A stretch of DNA of 64,000 bases from Lunularia cruciata. Taxonomy: Eukaryota > Streptophyta > Marchantiopsida > Lunulariales > Lunulariaceae. Position 1 is the first letter of the stretch. Every line of letters starts with the position of its first letter. This document shows positions 43,721-57,877 of the stretch, piece after piece. The translations under genes were made by a program, and so were the position numbers. The DNA lies in contig OX419756.1 of assembly GCA_948567375.1 (NCBI GenBank), positions 2,175,001 through 2,239,000 on the forward strand, written 5' to 3'. Below the pieces are notes generated by a model that did not search any database, had not been told where the DNA came from, and saw only the letters and a list, made by a program, of their open reading frames with translations.

Positions 43721-46700
43721 GCCACCTAACCTAGCTCCAAACGTTCAATCTCATTAGCCTTAAAAGAAGACTGTCAGTATGAGGATCGCATAAATGATTT
43801 CCTATCTGCACCTTGAACATCAGTATATTCAGTTCAGAAGACTAACATTATACCGAGATTTATTAGCCTTCAGCATGAGATCATCTGCAAATGCAGCGTA
43901 TCTGTCCATTCCTTACCAATTTTGCGGGCGTGCAGTAATTGCGGAGAGGGCACTCCTCCCTCGCGCATTGTATTAATATTTAGGAACATCAGATCAGAAC
44001 AGATCAGAGGGTTCGAATGGTTCGTGATTCTCACCGAATGATCTTATGCTTAGTCTCTTCCAATCCACAACCTTCATCCAACCCCTTCGATAGAGATCTT
44101 CTCGTGCGAAGGCATAACTTAAACATGGTTACCTCCCGGTTGACTTATTACAAACTTAGTTAGCCACTGAAAGACCATGTGAAGAGAGAGGACTGTGTAA
44201 ACCTTGCTGCCTTTCATTTACTTTTTCTTGCAATGGATACAGACAGCACTGCATATATCTCAGCGTTTCTGCTGGATGCTATACGATAGGAGAATCTAGA
44301 GTGTTTTCTGGAAATAAACCGTTAGATGCCAACTTGGTTGAGTCCACTAATTATTTGTACATATGTGCATTCCAACGCATGGTATATGAGTTCGATCTGG
44401 ATGAACTCTCCCCGCCATTCGGAAATGTAAGTTCACTTATCATGGCCATTGTTCCATGATGTGCACATAGAAGGCTAAATACTGCTGAGAACTCCAGCCA
44501 GTTGCCTGCATCTTCACGAAGGGTCCTGATTGATTGTCACATCCAAGTACATAGGTTCCTTATCAGTACTCCTTTTTGGTACTTTTCCAATGGGGAAAGG
44601 CCTCCTGCCCCAGAGCTTCCAATATTCATTTGGTGGGCCGTTGAACTCGCGGAAATTCAAGATGCGCGCACTCGTCGATTCTGACCCTACCCCGGTCTGT
44701 CTTCTCTAACCTGGCCAGTTACCGCTTTTTTCATGGAATGCGACTGAATTCAGAGTTTGTCAAAGTTTGAGGGTTTGAATTCAGAGTTTGTCAAAGTCCT
44801 CCTTTGCTGGTTTGACAAACTTACGGAACAGTACATGAAGACTATTTTGTGAATTTGCCGTATCCATCTGGCAGCCAGAAAAAGTTGCAGAAGTTGACGT
44901 TTTCCGTAGTAATATGCTGAAAGAACTGCCCGCATTCTTGGAAACGTCTCATGATCACGGTGCTAGTTGTCTTTGTTAAGAATAGTAACTCGTTGGAAGT
45001 GTCGCCCGAGACTCCTGGACACTTCTCCAGGCTGGGAGGCCTTGTGATCTCGAGGTGAAAACTTCGGCAATTTATAACGACTCAATTATTTGATATTGAG
45101 TTTTGTACGCTTAACGACGTTGCCAAAATCTACATTGGCAAGCGTCTAAGACTTGTATGGAATAAATAATCTGGGTTGCAGCTGCTTGCTTCTCTGTCTA
45201 GACAACTAATGATCAAGGCAAGGATCTCCAAAGTGACGATACTTTGTATCCGTGGATGGATATATCAATGTCATTTTACTATATATTCTTCATCAGGTTT
45301 CTCGAAGAGTTTTCATTAGCACGTATTCTGTTAAATTCCTGACTGGATGGATACCACTTCACGGGTTTCTAGGAGTAAAATGTGGTAAACCAACCTTCTC
45401 TCTGGTCATAAGGACGACCTTTATGGAAAGAACTGTTACGGATGATTTGATGACTTCATCCTGGAAGATGTATAGGCATCCAGAAGGACGAGAACGAGCA
45501 CTCTCAGGACTTGAGTAACATACTCAAGATTAATATACTCGATTCGGAAGATTCCTTCTTAGAAGCCATCGCTGAAGCATCGGTTCAGCTGACTTTGACC
45601 GCTTGAACCCGTCGCTGGGCACTCTGTGCTCAGATCCGTTATAGTCATGTTTAAGATGCTATTTTCAATTAAATCGCTATAACTTAAACCTCTATTTTGA
45701 TCCAAGTGCAGTCAAAGCCTCAGCACATCTCTTTGTCAATATGCATCCTATGAGGTCCACGGTATCGCGCGACTACGACTAGTACTTCACACCAGCAACA
45801 ACTTTCAAGTTATTCATTTGCAATCGGTTCGGTCTTAGCAGTTCATCCGATTCCCGATCCTCTGGTCCGCAGGCTGGCTGTTACCTGTTCATATCGAGCG
45901 GGTCCCTAATTTTTCAATTTAGTCTTGTGGTTGGCCTGTTCTTCCTGCTCTGGCTCAAAAGTCTTCGTAATCGTCATGAGGTTGGTCATATCGATCATAA
46001 TGAGACCTAGTCTCGTATTATCTTAGTCTCGCCGTACCGTTCAAGGACACTTGTTGGAGCTGTGGTTGACAACATGCTCTGAAAGGGTGAGGATATTGAG
46101 ACCTCAATATTTCTGTTTGAAATCTCATTCGAAGTGATAATAATGAGGAATTGGATTCAAGAGATAATTTTCGCAGATTTCTTCAGTTCTGGCAACAAGA
46201 CAACGCAAACATGACAACAGGTCTTTAATGAAAACAATCAACTTATATGTCTAATAGCGAGTTCGACCTCAATTTCGTGAATAACAGCTCAAAACAAACA
46301 AACCCAATGATGGCCCTGTTGCCTTCGCGTGCAAAGCATCCATGGAATTAGAGGTACTAGAGAGACTCAGAATGATCACTGTCGAAGACACCTGCTAACA
46401 AGCATATCCAATACAGAAAAGTTTTCGATGGTCGAAAATAGACATAATCAATGTTCTCAGACCTTAAGAGAATGCTATTCGAAGTGCTTAGTTTCTCAAT
46501 TTACCGTAGAAATTGACTTCATTGGACCTGCTCCCATTAAGATAGAGTGCAGGGTATACAGAACGTATGGACGTGGATAAGCAATTCTTTTAATACAAGG
46601 ATAGATCTGCTGAGAACCGAGAGCTGTAGTTTTGAAGCATGATGTTTATAACTAGTTGATTTTATGGCTCGAGCTACAAACGGTGCTCATCCAGGTTGGT

Positions 46701-49700
46701 AGTATTGATGATTCAGAAAATCCTCAGAGATCGGAAAGGAGGTCCTCAGCACTACAGAGACAAAATTATTGAACTTCTCAAACTCCCGTATTACCCGTGC
46801 TTTCAAAAGGCTGAGAAACTCTGAACGATCTCGGCGAATGGGGTTGCATGATGGCAGTGATTCACCTTACAGCACATTCTGAAACTCATGACCAGCACGT
46901 CATTCACATTAAGTGCTAGTTATCAGATGGTTGTGAGATTTATATGAAATTAAGATCTATCCTTGATCTCTTTAAGTTCACTAAAATTTATTTCGTAGGC
47001 GCATCTTACTTTCCTCGATGGTACCTGATTCTCAGAAAGACACTTTCATTCCGTGGATCTGACTCCATGCGCATTTCTCCTTATCTCCTTGACGTTGTAC
47101 TGATTGGCGGGGTCCTCCCTCTTTCCCGTCTACTGAAGTCTCCGGACCCGTCTGCTTGTCAGAAATGGTCACGCTTACTTCGCATTCGTACAATTTGAGG
47201 ATTCAAACAACCCATTCGACACTGCTGTTTTATTGAACATAAATAATGACAGCGTAGTGTTGAGTGACATTATTAAACAAGCAAAATTTACTGCAAACCT
47301 AAGAAGTTGGAAATTCAGGAGACTGAAGATAGTCACAAACCAGTTCGAGGACCTCACAAGCATGGAATAGAAGATATTTGACCTAGTATTGAGAAGTTTT
47401 CTTAATCCACTTGCTTCAGAAGCACAATAAAAAACGAAATTATATTCGGGTTTTCATTTCTTTTCCCAATCTGATGCATCACTTTCATACAACTGAATCA
47501 TCCCAGGCTCGTTTGCATATCTTTGACCCCACTTACCTACCTATGTTTCATATGCCTATGTACTGAGTGGGAAGCTCCAAGCACTCAGGGCATTAGCAAT
47601 GTGCTTGACCCTCAAAGTAATGCAATCGTAATCTTTAGAATCTAGTGCTTACTCCCTAATCCTTGACTCCAGTCATGGATATTACCGATTTAGATATGCC
47701 GCTGTTCCTTGAAAGCTGGTACGGGAGCAGAGGAGTCTCACACCATAAAAATGTACTCAGATCGAGTTAAGCGTGAAGAGTTAAACAAACTGTTAAAGAC
47801 TAACTTATACATGAATAGAGAGTCAAAGTTCTATTTCTAGATCTGGTTGTCATCAGCGATAGGTCTAATCGGAGGTTTTGAACTTATATGGTGGAGTGTG
47901 TGTGTGGTGTCGGTGGATAACCATGAAATTCCTTATACACCGTCTACTTTCCACTGTGTATATCCAAGATTGCGGCCTTCCAAGTTGCAAATCAGTAGCT
48001 ACAGTGGTTGGTGAGAACCGTGTATTGGACTGATCTGCTCGAAAAGGTAGTCGCCAACATTAGCGACCACCTGATGCAAACGAGTTTATGAGCGAGTTTA
48101 TGAGCGCTATGTGGGTCTAATCCTAATGACCGGCAACGGTATGGTTAAAGAAGTGTCACCTAAGTTCCCAGGTGAAACAAGAGATTTCCCTGACGTTCAC
48201 CTCCGACGGACTTTAGTCTGGAACGAAGCTTTCGGAGCGAAGCTTCCAAGACGAGTGGCATATTTCAATTTCACCTGTCAATTCATTCCGATCGCCATGC
48301 ACGTGTTTTGAAACTGCTTTCTACATGGAAATTCCGACCTACTTTTGCGATGAATCTCTGGTTAGTAGCCAGAAATGTCAACCCTCTCGCGGAGTAACCG
48401 TACGTTCTGTCTTTATGGACTTATATCCTCATGATCCTCCATTAATTCGAAGCAAAGATGGGATGTTTTACAGAAGGCTAAAGGCTAAACAGTTAAAAGA
48501 TTGATCTCATTTCTTCATGTTATAAACCACAGGGAAACTTGAGGTCCAAATGTACATGCATGCGTGTAGCATCATGCATCAACGACTCTCCGTAGACGCT
48601 CGCATGAATTTCCGGAGAGAAACAATTGCGGGTCGTTGATGCGACATTCTTCGCAACAGAATTGTAGATTTAACGTCAAGGCAAACGAAGCATGTTCTGT
48701 AGCTCAACTAGCTATCCAAGTCAACGATGCAACTTCTCGGCTATTCTCGAGTATCGTTGGTAGTTATGCCCTCTTTCTTTATGTCAATCGAGTCCGATAA
48801 GGGTCCGAAATCGTATTCTGACAACAATACTGTCTCACGCACCTGCACACCACGTTGACTCGATCTGAAGAGTTGGTAATTTCATGAAGCAGACATGGAT
48901 ATTCTTCTATTTTGCCAACCAATCCACTCCCGTAAATGTTCTTGCACCGCGTAAATGCATGACGATGGGGGCTTCTTTGAGAAATTACTGCCGCTGTAGA
49001 AGTGTCAACCGTAGACTTGCTAAATAATGAAGAGCCGGATCCGCGGAATTTAGGTATGAGGTTGTTACACCACACAGCTTTGAGCAGTTGACTTGCTGTA
49101 TACAGAGGCACTGTTCCGAAAGCTTGCAGGAACCATAATTCTTACTGATCGGAACCTGCAATTCCTCGAGCAATTGCAATAGGAATTGTTTAATCATCGA
49201 AGGAAACTACACAAAGTATGTGCAAGCCGTAGGGCTACGTGTCAACCTGGTGAAATGTGCACGGGGAGCACTGCCTCCCGTATGCCTGTCTGGTAGCTTT
49301 AGTTTCATTAGTTGTACATCTCATCTCCACGTTGAAATTTCATAGCACAACTTGCCCATGCAGCCACTTTACTGCTCGAAAAGATGAACTTAGACAGCAC
49401 TTTACTCAACGTTCGAACTTCAACCATTCCTATCTTCCTTCTCCAGAGTCTTCCACTGCTCGGATAGTCGTACGCTGGGAATTGTGCAAAAGCTCAGACT
49501 CTTGGTTCTCCCACGGTCACTTACAGATCTCATGATCCTCACAACAGAACCGTTTCTCGAGACTCAAAATCGCTCCGGATTAAACGACATTAAAGTTCAA
49601 GCAGTTTAACTCCAAGACATTCTCCATCCCGTCTACTCAATACCCGATTGTACTATGGTCGTCCTGGTCAAACTACCATTGCTGTGGCGCACAGACCTCA

Positions 49701-51499
49701 TTGCTTGTGATGTCTGAACAAGCTGCACACACAAAGAAGCTCTTACTGCTGTTTTGGATATCTCTTTCATCTTTCTCCCAGATATCAGCTGATTGCAACT
49801 TTAATGTACTCCAACATCGATATCCCTCGAGATTCGGATGTCAACGGGAGTTTAGTCTAATTAAAACATTCTTTATGCTTCAGAGTCAATGGAACAAGAG
49901 CCAGAAGCTTTAGGCCAAAAATAGCTCTCGGACAAAGGGGCTGCGATAAAGGTAGCCATCCCTTTTGCCATTATTTTATTTGTACTTGGAATAGCGCCCA
50001 GTTCTTTCCCAATCGCCAATCTAGACCTGATTCAGTAGCAAGTGACACATAGGATACAAGGAGGATGGAAGACCCGTCAAGACGTATGTGTCGTTAATAC
50101 GGGCTAAGCACCAATAATCTACTCTTATTCCACCATTCACAAAGCGGTTGCCTCTCACCAAGCCATCAGCTGGCTGAATTCGGATCTGGCTGGCTGAAGT
50201 CCTCGGATGCTATGGCAGTCACGCGCCAAAGAGCTGAAGAGCCAAAGAGCGTATCCGTGAGACCAACCTTGAGCCGAAAATATCTCCAAATCGCGTCATC
50301 CCTTTCGAACATAGACCGGGTCGGTCGGAGGGGCATTGAGTACGAGTGCGTCCATTGACCAAAGCTCTATGAGTGAAGGACATTGATATCTATTTCTGTC
50401 CAGCACTGATGTGGCAAGAACTCCTCGAACACGCAGATTCCCGTTGCTAAACTAGAACAAGCCATCTCGCAATCGAAGCCTGTCGTTTGTTCTGTGCAAT
50501 CTCAGCGTTCTAACCCTACTCGTTCTTACATCCATACAGCTGGGTACTGCAAAAGCGCAAAGATAGCATGGTCGTGAAAGGAGTTCCATTTCTTCGCCAA
50601 TAAAATCTCATCTCTCTTCGCAGGCATCGCACTCCCTAAATTTATCTCTTGCTCTGGTTTGGTTCGCCATTGTGCCTCTTAAGCGTGTAATGGGCTGACC
50701 AAGTCGATAACCTTTCAGTCCAGTAATTCCTCCATATTGTTCTGGGTTCTCTCTCGATTTTGATGACCCTCAAGTTTTCTCTTTGCTATTGGCAAACTTT
50801 TGAACCATTCCCTATATTACATTCCCCTCTTGTTGTCCGTGAAGTGCTAAACTGCACTTTGTTTCCTGACAAATGTATAGTTTTATTTTATTTATTTATT
50901 TATATATATAGCTCCATCTATGCTTCTTGATTTGCATAGTTCAGACATTTTAGATGGGGCAGGGCAGATTCCTCCTACCAATGCTATTGGGGTTTAGCCA
51001 CACTTTACCCTCTTTGTCTTTTCCTTCTAAGGCTTGATGGGTCTTACCATCCTTCTTGCTTTCACACGCAGTAACGTTTTACACTTCTTGACTGTTCCGA
51101 GATTATTTTACTTCAAAACTGATGATTGTCGAAACGCGTTATGTCCAATTTTTGTAGTAAGCTTTAACTCCAGATAGGGCTCCTCGTTGTTGCTTAGCCG
51201 TACCCCTACACAGTAAGCAGTTTGGTGCTAAGGACGGATCCAGGCAACTGAAATTCAATGGACATTCAAGTAAGACAAGAAGCTGATTTTTCGTTCGGTA
51301 AGGAACGACTCACATTTCACATACACATAGTATAAAAGGATAAGAAGATGACGGGAAGACAGAGTCAAGAAGGATAAAACCTAAGAGGTGTAATGAGCCC
51401 ATGCCCAATAGCACCTAAATGAGAAAAATCTTTCTTACTTCATCTTACAATGTTAGATCTATGTAAGTCATATAAACATCCCAACAAATATTACTTAGT
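43721..51499. other. long intergenic stretch, no gene recognised
   Basis: Nearly 7.8 kb without a frame above about 110 codons and without transposon domains. Small local duplications only: TGAATTCAGAGTTTGTCAAA at 44745 and 44776, GAGTTTATGAGC at about 48082 and 48095, and a TTTA/TATA run near 50881-50910. Exons of an unrecognised gene cannot be excluded. Confidence 0.45.
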
Positions 51500-52121
51500 G
51501 TGATTGTTCTTTTCAGGGCTCTTTATAAAACAAAGGATACATTCTCTTTAAAAGTAAACCTCCTTATATATATGGATATGGCAAGCAAATCCTTGATACA
51601 CTTGCAAACACAATATCCATGTTATGTTATGTATAACCTTGAGGTTAGAGGAACAAAGATATGTGGGTCATTTCTTTGTTCTCCCAACCTCAAAGTCATA
51701 CACTTATATTCAGAAACTTTAGTTACTACCTCTCCACCCTTTGCCCATCCAAAGGATGAGGAGGGGTAAACCCCTCCTTCAAAATCGCATCATGTGGAGG
51801 ACCCATGACCACAACATAACATCCGCAACTATCACCTGATTACCTTGGACTTGTATATATCTACACCAACTAACTTGTGTTGTTTGCATTACATATTAAT
51901 GCTTTTCTATCACAAAACTATATCAATGAGTGGATCATATGTAGTTACACTTTTTCCTCTGAAAAGGCAATGATAATAAGCAATCTGCACCTCTACTACA
52001 TTTAAAGTGACACCACACTTAAAAGTCAGTAATAGAGCACAGTTGATGAGCCAAACCTAGAGTGAACTTTATCACTATGATAAAGTAGTTGATAGTCAGA
52101 ATGCCAGAATGCAAGGTCTAG

Positions 52122-52328
52122 CTAGGATCCAAGTGCTTGTACACTTGCCAAAAAAATTGCAAAGATGCAATGCAATATTGCTACTACTCCACCTACAACA
52201 ATATTTCTTGTCAAATTGAATGGGTTAGCCACCTTCTTGCTCCTCAACATAACAAAAGCTCCATTTGAAACATTCAAGACTCCTTGCTCAGCTTTCCACT
52301 TCCAACCATTTGATTCCAAAGTATCCAA
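52122..52328 (-). pseudogene. gag-pre-integrase fragment of copia remnant I
   Basis: A 68-codon frame whose start, LESNGWKWKAEQGVLNVSNG then VMLRSKKVANPF and IVVGGVVAI, matches the short domain between protease and integrase in copia elements. The HHCC part that should follow is lost. Confidence 0.55.
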
Positions 52329-53501
52329 CTATATCAAATTCTTAAACAAATCAAGAATATGTTACAAGAGTTCTTACAAGACCATCAAATATTTTGATAC
52401 AAATTCTATATATTCTTGTTGCATTATAGGCATGGTCATTCAATATGAAACCATTATTAAAATAATTTTAAGTATGCACTAATTTCTTGGACATATATAA
52501 TAGAAGTTACTTGAATCTAGTATCTAGGATTCAATTGAATGTATTCTAACATAATGACTATCCTCAAAAAATTATAAGATTTTCAACATTAACTTGATTC
52601 AAGTATTGACCTCTATCTCAACTAGATTCAAGTTTTTGACCTTTATAATCTCTCTCGATATGATCTAATTTTCACATATCTAGCATTTTGCCTTGATGTT
52701 TCATGATCTAGAATTTTTAGGTATATGAAGTGGTTCACTTCATATCTTGGAAGCTACATCTATGGCTGAACACTCTCATCAATTTTTTACTAACGATTGC
52801 ACACAATATACAATTTTGATATCAATCTAAGATATCAAAACCTCCAAGAATAGTATAACTTTTAGTATTCTTGGAGGTTAACTAAAGAATAATTATTTTC
52901 TCCTCTTCAAAGCAATGATAGTAATGAAGAGAAAAAAAAACAATATAAAAAGATTGCACCCTATTTTCCAAGACTCTAATAGTACTTCTTCTCCTTGCAA
53001 GGATGTAATAAACCTAAGGAGGAAATAGTCTCATCAATAATACTAGCCATAGACAAAGGATGTAGGACTTATGCTACTCAGCTTTACTCTCTAGCTTGCC
53101 CAAGGTCCACACCATCATAACCAAGTGGAATTTGTTGCATTATGTGGCTAAAATTGCCTCCAAAATATATACAACCCAAACTCACTCTTTCTATAGGTAA
53201 TTTAATTTTCTATTGAAATTTTTCATAGAAATTGAACCAAATCTACACAACATTTACAACAAATAAGGAACAAAAAAAGGTATATAAATCACTCTTGCAG
53301 ATTCTTCTCATTGCAAATCTACTTGTAGGCTAGTATGCAAGTTCTAAGCTAATGAAAAACTTGGTTGTGTTGTTTGGCCTTGCTTCTCCAAATTGCTACT
53401 CATACATCACATTGCTCAAGCTTCTTGACTCTGCTCCCAACACCTTGATGGAATGAACGATGTGCTCTCTCAAAGGTTATACCTAAATACTCTAATCACC
53501 A

Positions 53502-53729
53502 CTACTCCATCTTTCCTATGTACCAACCCTCTTTGGTGTAGGTGGTTTGTATGCCTTTGTCCACTGCTTGACCAATATTGAACAAGTTGCACTTCAACTC
53601 TAGAATGTAGAGAACTCCTATGATGGATCCTCCTTGTCTTCTTGCACCAAGCTTATAAGAAATTGCAATGTCCTCCACTCTAGCAACCCAAACCTTTTGA
53701 TACATGCATTGGCCAAGATCCTTCTTCAA
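53502..53729 (-). pseudogene. protease-region end of copia remnant I
   Basis: Frame of 75 codons with GVLYILELKCNLFNIGQAVDKG, the conserved segment (G-V-L-Y-x-P-x-L-x-x-N-L-x-S) that follows the copia protease. The active-site D-S-G/A is upstream and not recognisable. Confidence 0.6.
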
Positions 53730-53865
53730 TCTTCTTGAAATCTTAGAGCCACTCTTGTCTATAGGTCATGTGCTCTAAAGCTCCTCCATCAACATACCAA
53801 CATCATTGTCTAGATGATCAATACTTATGGCAATGCTAGAACTAGCAATGAATGCTATTAATAAT

Positions 53866-54150
53866 CTATATTTTTAGAGCATTGCCTTGAATTCTAAGAT
53901 TAGCCATATTATGCAACTTTCTTCTTGGGAGGTTATGCTCACCTTTGCATTCTCTTGCCCAAAGCCCCTTCTTTCCACATTTATTGTAGCTTGTTCCCTT
54001 CTTCAGTTCAAAAATGTTGGTCTTCTTTTGAGCCCCACCATTTTTGCTACCTCTCATGTTTCTTTTATTGGCAACAAGAAAGGCTTTCTCATTTGAGCTC
54101 TCTTCTTTCTCCTCTCTATATCTAATCAAGGTTTCTTCCTTGAGAAATCT
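53866..54150 (-). pseudogene. gag end of copia remnant I with degraded knuckle
   Basis: Reads TRFLKEETLIRYREEKEESS from the G insertion point, then SYNKCGKKGLWARECKG. This is a CCHC knuckle in which the first Cys is Ser with one extra residue, and His is Leu. Confidence 0.6.
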
Positions 54151-54153
54151 TGT

Positions 54154-54603
54154 TGTAATACTATGAAATAAGCAAAAAATTTAGTAGAAGCTAATGAGTT
54201 ATTAGTCTAAGCTAGATATACCAAAAAGGAGATAGAAGAAGCCTGAGAATTTTCTAGAAGCATCTAGGAAACTTGTAGATAGAATCTTCTAGAAGCATCC
54301 AAGAAGCTTCTTGGTGAGAAGCTCCTAGGAATTTTCCAAGGGTAGAGTAACTTGTATGTCAAGCTAATATTTAGCTTAGCTTGTATGCCAAGTAAATAGT
54401 TAGCTTAGCTTGCACTCCAAGTAAAGTGGCTTCTATATGGAACCTTCCTTGGAAGTTTCTTGGGAATCTTATATACAATTTGCCTATAAATACTGAAGAT
54501 GAGCTCAAGTTAGGCATTTGGAGTTTCCCTCACTTGAGCATTTCAAATATGACTTCCATTTTGATATTCTATTCTCTTATTACTCTCCTTGGTCTTTTAC
54601 ATT
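54154..54603 (+). repeat. 5' LTR of element G
   Basis: 450 bases from TGTAATACTATGAAATAAGC to GGTCTTTTACA. TATAAATA at 54485-54492. Remnants of the GAAGCTTC array (TTCTAGAAGC, AGAAGCTTCTTGG) at about 54250-54330. Confidence 0.85.
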
Positions 54604-54618
54604 GGTATTAGAGTAGGA
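54604..54618 (+). other. primer-binding site of element G
   Basis: TTGGTATTAGAGTAG one base after the LTR end; close to TGGTATCAGAGC (methionine initiator tRNA). Confidence 0.7.
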
Positions 54619-54772
54619 ATAGGATGGATGGAATCTATGGAACATTAAATCCATTTACTCTAAACCATTGGGATTACCATATTTGTGTACTACCAAAGCA
54701 TCATTTTATCAAATTCATCATTTTGCACTTTGGTTATAATTCTTTGAACACAATCAACTTGTTTGAGGAATC

Positions 54773-54805
54773 CTTGGTCCTTGATCCTTGATCCTTGATC
54801 CTTGG
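54773..54805. repeat. CCTTGAT short tandem repeat
   Basis: Four to five consecutive copies of the 7-mer CCTTGAT/CCTTGGT. Confidence 0.75.
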
Positions 54806-54997
54806 TAACTTATAAAGAGCAATGGATGTGTTGCATTTATGTACATCTCCATTTGTGTGTTGATTTAGGTAGTAACAAGAGTGTAGTTTAATAAAGTAAT
54901 AATCATGGCAACAATGCCTAAAGTTATCATTGCTATATAGCAAAAGATCGGCATCTTACTTGATTGTTGGATGAGCAAGATCATGATGGGTAATAGA

Positions 54998-55026
54998 AAC
55001 AACAACAACAACAACAACAACAACAA
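54998..55026. repeat. (AAC)n microsatellite
   Basis: About nine AAC units within the decayed gag leader of G. Confidence 0.9.
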
Positions 55027-55029
55027 ATG

Positions 55030-56200
55030 AGAGAGCAATGTTCCAAGAAGAAGAATAAGAAGAAGAAGACCAAGTGTAGTTTCTTAAACCTAATCCATTA
55101 GAAGGTAAGAATTTATTGGATGCAATGGAGAACTTTGAATTTGATTGTGAGTAGTACATTGAAGCTACATCCTTGGGATGATTGAAAATGAATCCTCTTG
55201 GTTTCAATTCAATTAGAGGGAGTGGCTAAACTACGGTGGAAATTTTGGGTAGAGTAGACTCAATGAAAATTTGTTGCACCAAATTTCAATATAAGAGGAC
55301 TTCAAGAGTTGAAATCATTAGGAGATTCCAAGCCATGAATGGTGCATTAACTACAAGAGTTTAATTGGTAGAATTAAGACAAGTTGACTCTATGTAGAGT
55401 TACATCTCTCAATTTTGAAACACCATGATGTTGATTCCAAATATACATGAAGGCAACGCCTTAGATTGGTTTGTGAGAGGCTTGAAATTATGCACCAAAG
55501 TAAAAGTAACTATATGTCAATCCAAACATCTAGAAGAAGCCATGCAAATGGTTGAGTGCTTTAACTCCTTGGCTACCATAACTTGGTCTTAACGTAGACC
55601 TTTCCTAAACCTACAAACACACCAAGCACATGTGGAAGAGTCAAAACCAAAGAAAATTGATTTCATCCAAGGAAGACCACTTGATAGAACAAATTGAGAA
55701 TGATTATGACAAAATGGTGGTTTTTATATTGTTGCCAGATTGGACATTGCCTCATTGAATGTCCAAGTAAGAATAGATGACCTTGACCCATTACTCAAAT
55801 GGCATTCTTGGAACACAATGATACAAGAAAAAAAGAGTCCCACTACTTACTAGGAACCTAATTTGCTCCAATGGGATTGAAGTCTCACCCTATGCAAATT
55901 TGATCTAAGAACTAGGTATTCCTATCAAGGTGATGTCAAGTAGTAAATTGATGATGGTGGATAGTAAGAAGAGTCTTTCATTCTATACCTCCCATCTTGT
56001 TGCATTCAAGAATGGGAAAGAATATTTAGAGAGCATGAGATTCATATATCATTCTAGGTTTTCCTTGGCTTGAATGTCATAAGGTTCAATTTGATTCAAG
56101 TACAACACCAAAATAAAAATTATTGATTAGATTATCTTTCACCTTTGAAAAAGACACTTAAAAATAGTCAATCCCAAAATAGGAATTTTGTCAACGTAGC
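55030..56200 (+). pseudogene. gag and protease remnants of element G
   Basis: Fragments align in order with E: a knuckle remnant near 55720-55763 (YCCQIGHCLIEC; first Cys lost), then protease-region text near 55860-56050 (LGIPIKVMSSSKLMMVD across frames). No open frame remains. Confidence 0.5.
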
Positions 56201-57278
56201 AATTGTTAAGAAAATTTGGGGGAAGTCATTCCCATTTTAGTAATGTGGATCAAGACAATTGCACAAGGAGAACCTGATGAGGATCAAAGGTCTCAACAAG
56301 CAATGGTTGATCACATAGTTCAAGAGGTTGTAAATGTGTTCTCAAATGATCTTCCAAAAGGGTTACTCTTTGATTGAGGTATGCTCTTCAAAATCAAGCT
56401 ATTACTAAGTAGTACTCTTGTGAGTAGACCAATCTATTGGCTCTCACCAAAGGAGTTAGAAGAGCTCTGAACAACACTAACCAAGTTGTTAAAGAAAGAT
56501 TTCATATGATATGGTACATCTTCTTGGGGAGCACAAATACTATTTGTTCCAGAAAAGGATGGTATACTACCATGGTCTCAAATATAAATAGTGAAGAATG
56601 CATATCCTTTGCTTGAATTGATGATTTGTTGGACCAATTGAGTGTAGCTTGATACTTCTCAAGTTTGATCTTCAAAGCAGCTATTGGTAGGTTCTAATTC
56701 ACAGAGAAGATACATAGAAGACCACCTTTTGTATAAGGTATGGGCATTTTGAATGGAGGGTTTTACTTTTTGGGCTCACTAATGCTCTACTAGTCTTTAT
56801 GGATCAAATGCATTGGGTGTTAAATGACCTATTGGATTGATACATGGTAGTGTTCATTGATGATATTTTGATTTACAATAAGATGGAGGTAGAACACAAG
56901 AACCATATCTAAGAAGTCTTGGGAAGACTATAACACTAGAAATTCTATTATAAGACGTCCAAGTGTGCTTTTTGGCAAAAGGAAGTTACCTCTTGGGCCG
57001 TAAGGTTTCAGTGGAGGAGATCAAGATGGAGAAAATCAAGGCCATATTGACTAGCCTACTCCTAAGGATACCATGGAAGTTTGGGGATTTAATGGATTAG
57101 CCAGTTTTATTGATGGTTCATCCATCATTTTTCTCTATGGTTGCACCACTAATCAACCTCTTGGGGAAGAAAATAAGTTCAAATGTAATACCAAGCAAGA
57201 AAATTAAGGATATGTTGTCTTCACAATCCATCATCTAACCATGTGATCCTCAATTACATTGTGTAGTTGATTTTGATG

Positions 57279-57286
57279 CTTCTAGC
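57279..57286. repeat. 8-bp target-site duplication, left
   Basis: CTTCTAGC, matched by CTTCTAAC at 57878-57885 with one difference. Confidence 0.75.
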
Positions 57287-57877
57287 TAGACTTGTGCAAA
57301 TACTCAAAACAACTAAAAATGGCTTAGCCAGCTAGTTGGAACAAATAGCCAGCCAATTCACATGATTTAAAGAGCCAGCTGGTTGGACCAAGCCATGGCT
57401 AAATTTTAGAGTTCCAAAACAAAAGTAACGCTAGTTGGCTATGAAACATAATTCATCATATGAGAAATAATTCTACTTCTTATATACCAAAAATAAAATC
57501 AAAACTTTACATGTTAGATGGGTTAGAAAATTCTCAACAAACCAAAGGAAAAATGAACAATTCATATGTGAGCAATTTTATTGCTTGAGAATAATCTCTT
57601 TGGTTTTTTCCTACTACAGTCAAGACTTTATGTTCAGAGTCATTGTTTGAGAACTATATTTGAGACCTAATGTTTAGAATTCTTTGCTTGAGGACTATTT
57701 CTGCATATTGCATACTATTGCTAGCTATCTATCTACTTATGTGATGTAATCACTCTTACTTAATAATATGACTTGAATTAAACTTAAAAATGTAAACTAG
57801 ATTAGTTGGGTCAAACCACAACTAGCTCGCTATAATTTTTAGTGAGCTGGCTAGCCATAAGCCATTGCCCAAGTCTA
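57287..57877. mobile_element. non-autonomous hAT-like DNA transposon
   Basis: 591 bases with terminal inverted repeats TAGACTTGTGCAA and TTGCCCAAGTCTA (one mismatch). It is flanked by an 8-bp duplication and interrupts the RNase H codons of element G precisely. Subterminal repeats of GGCTTAGCCAGCTAG type occur near both ends in opposite orientation. No transposase frame. The 8-bp duplication and TAG-start ends fit the hAT superfamily. Confidence 0.8.

Larger units (their letters stand above)
51500..54153 (-). mobile_element. Ty1/copia remnant I
   Basis: On the minus strand, in copia order: gag knuckle (54129-53866), protease-region end (53729-53502) and gag-pre-integrase segment (52328-52122). 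No LTR was identified, and integrase and RT are not seen below 52122. Element G is inserted at its upstream side (54154), cutting through its gag. Confidence 0.6.

Noticed and set aside
44745-44797. Possible small tandem repeat element
   Set aside because: Only two copies of about 22 bases, with no wider structure.
54773-54805. Interstitial telomere repeat
   Set aside because: The unit is CCTTGAT, not the plant CCCTAAA/TTTAGGG, and only four to five copies are present.
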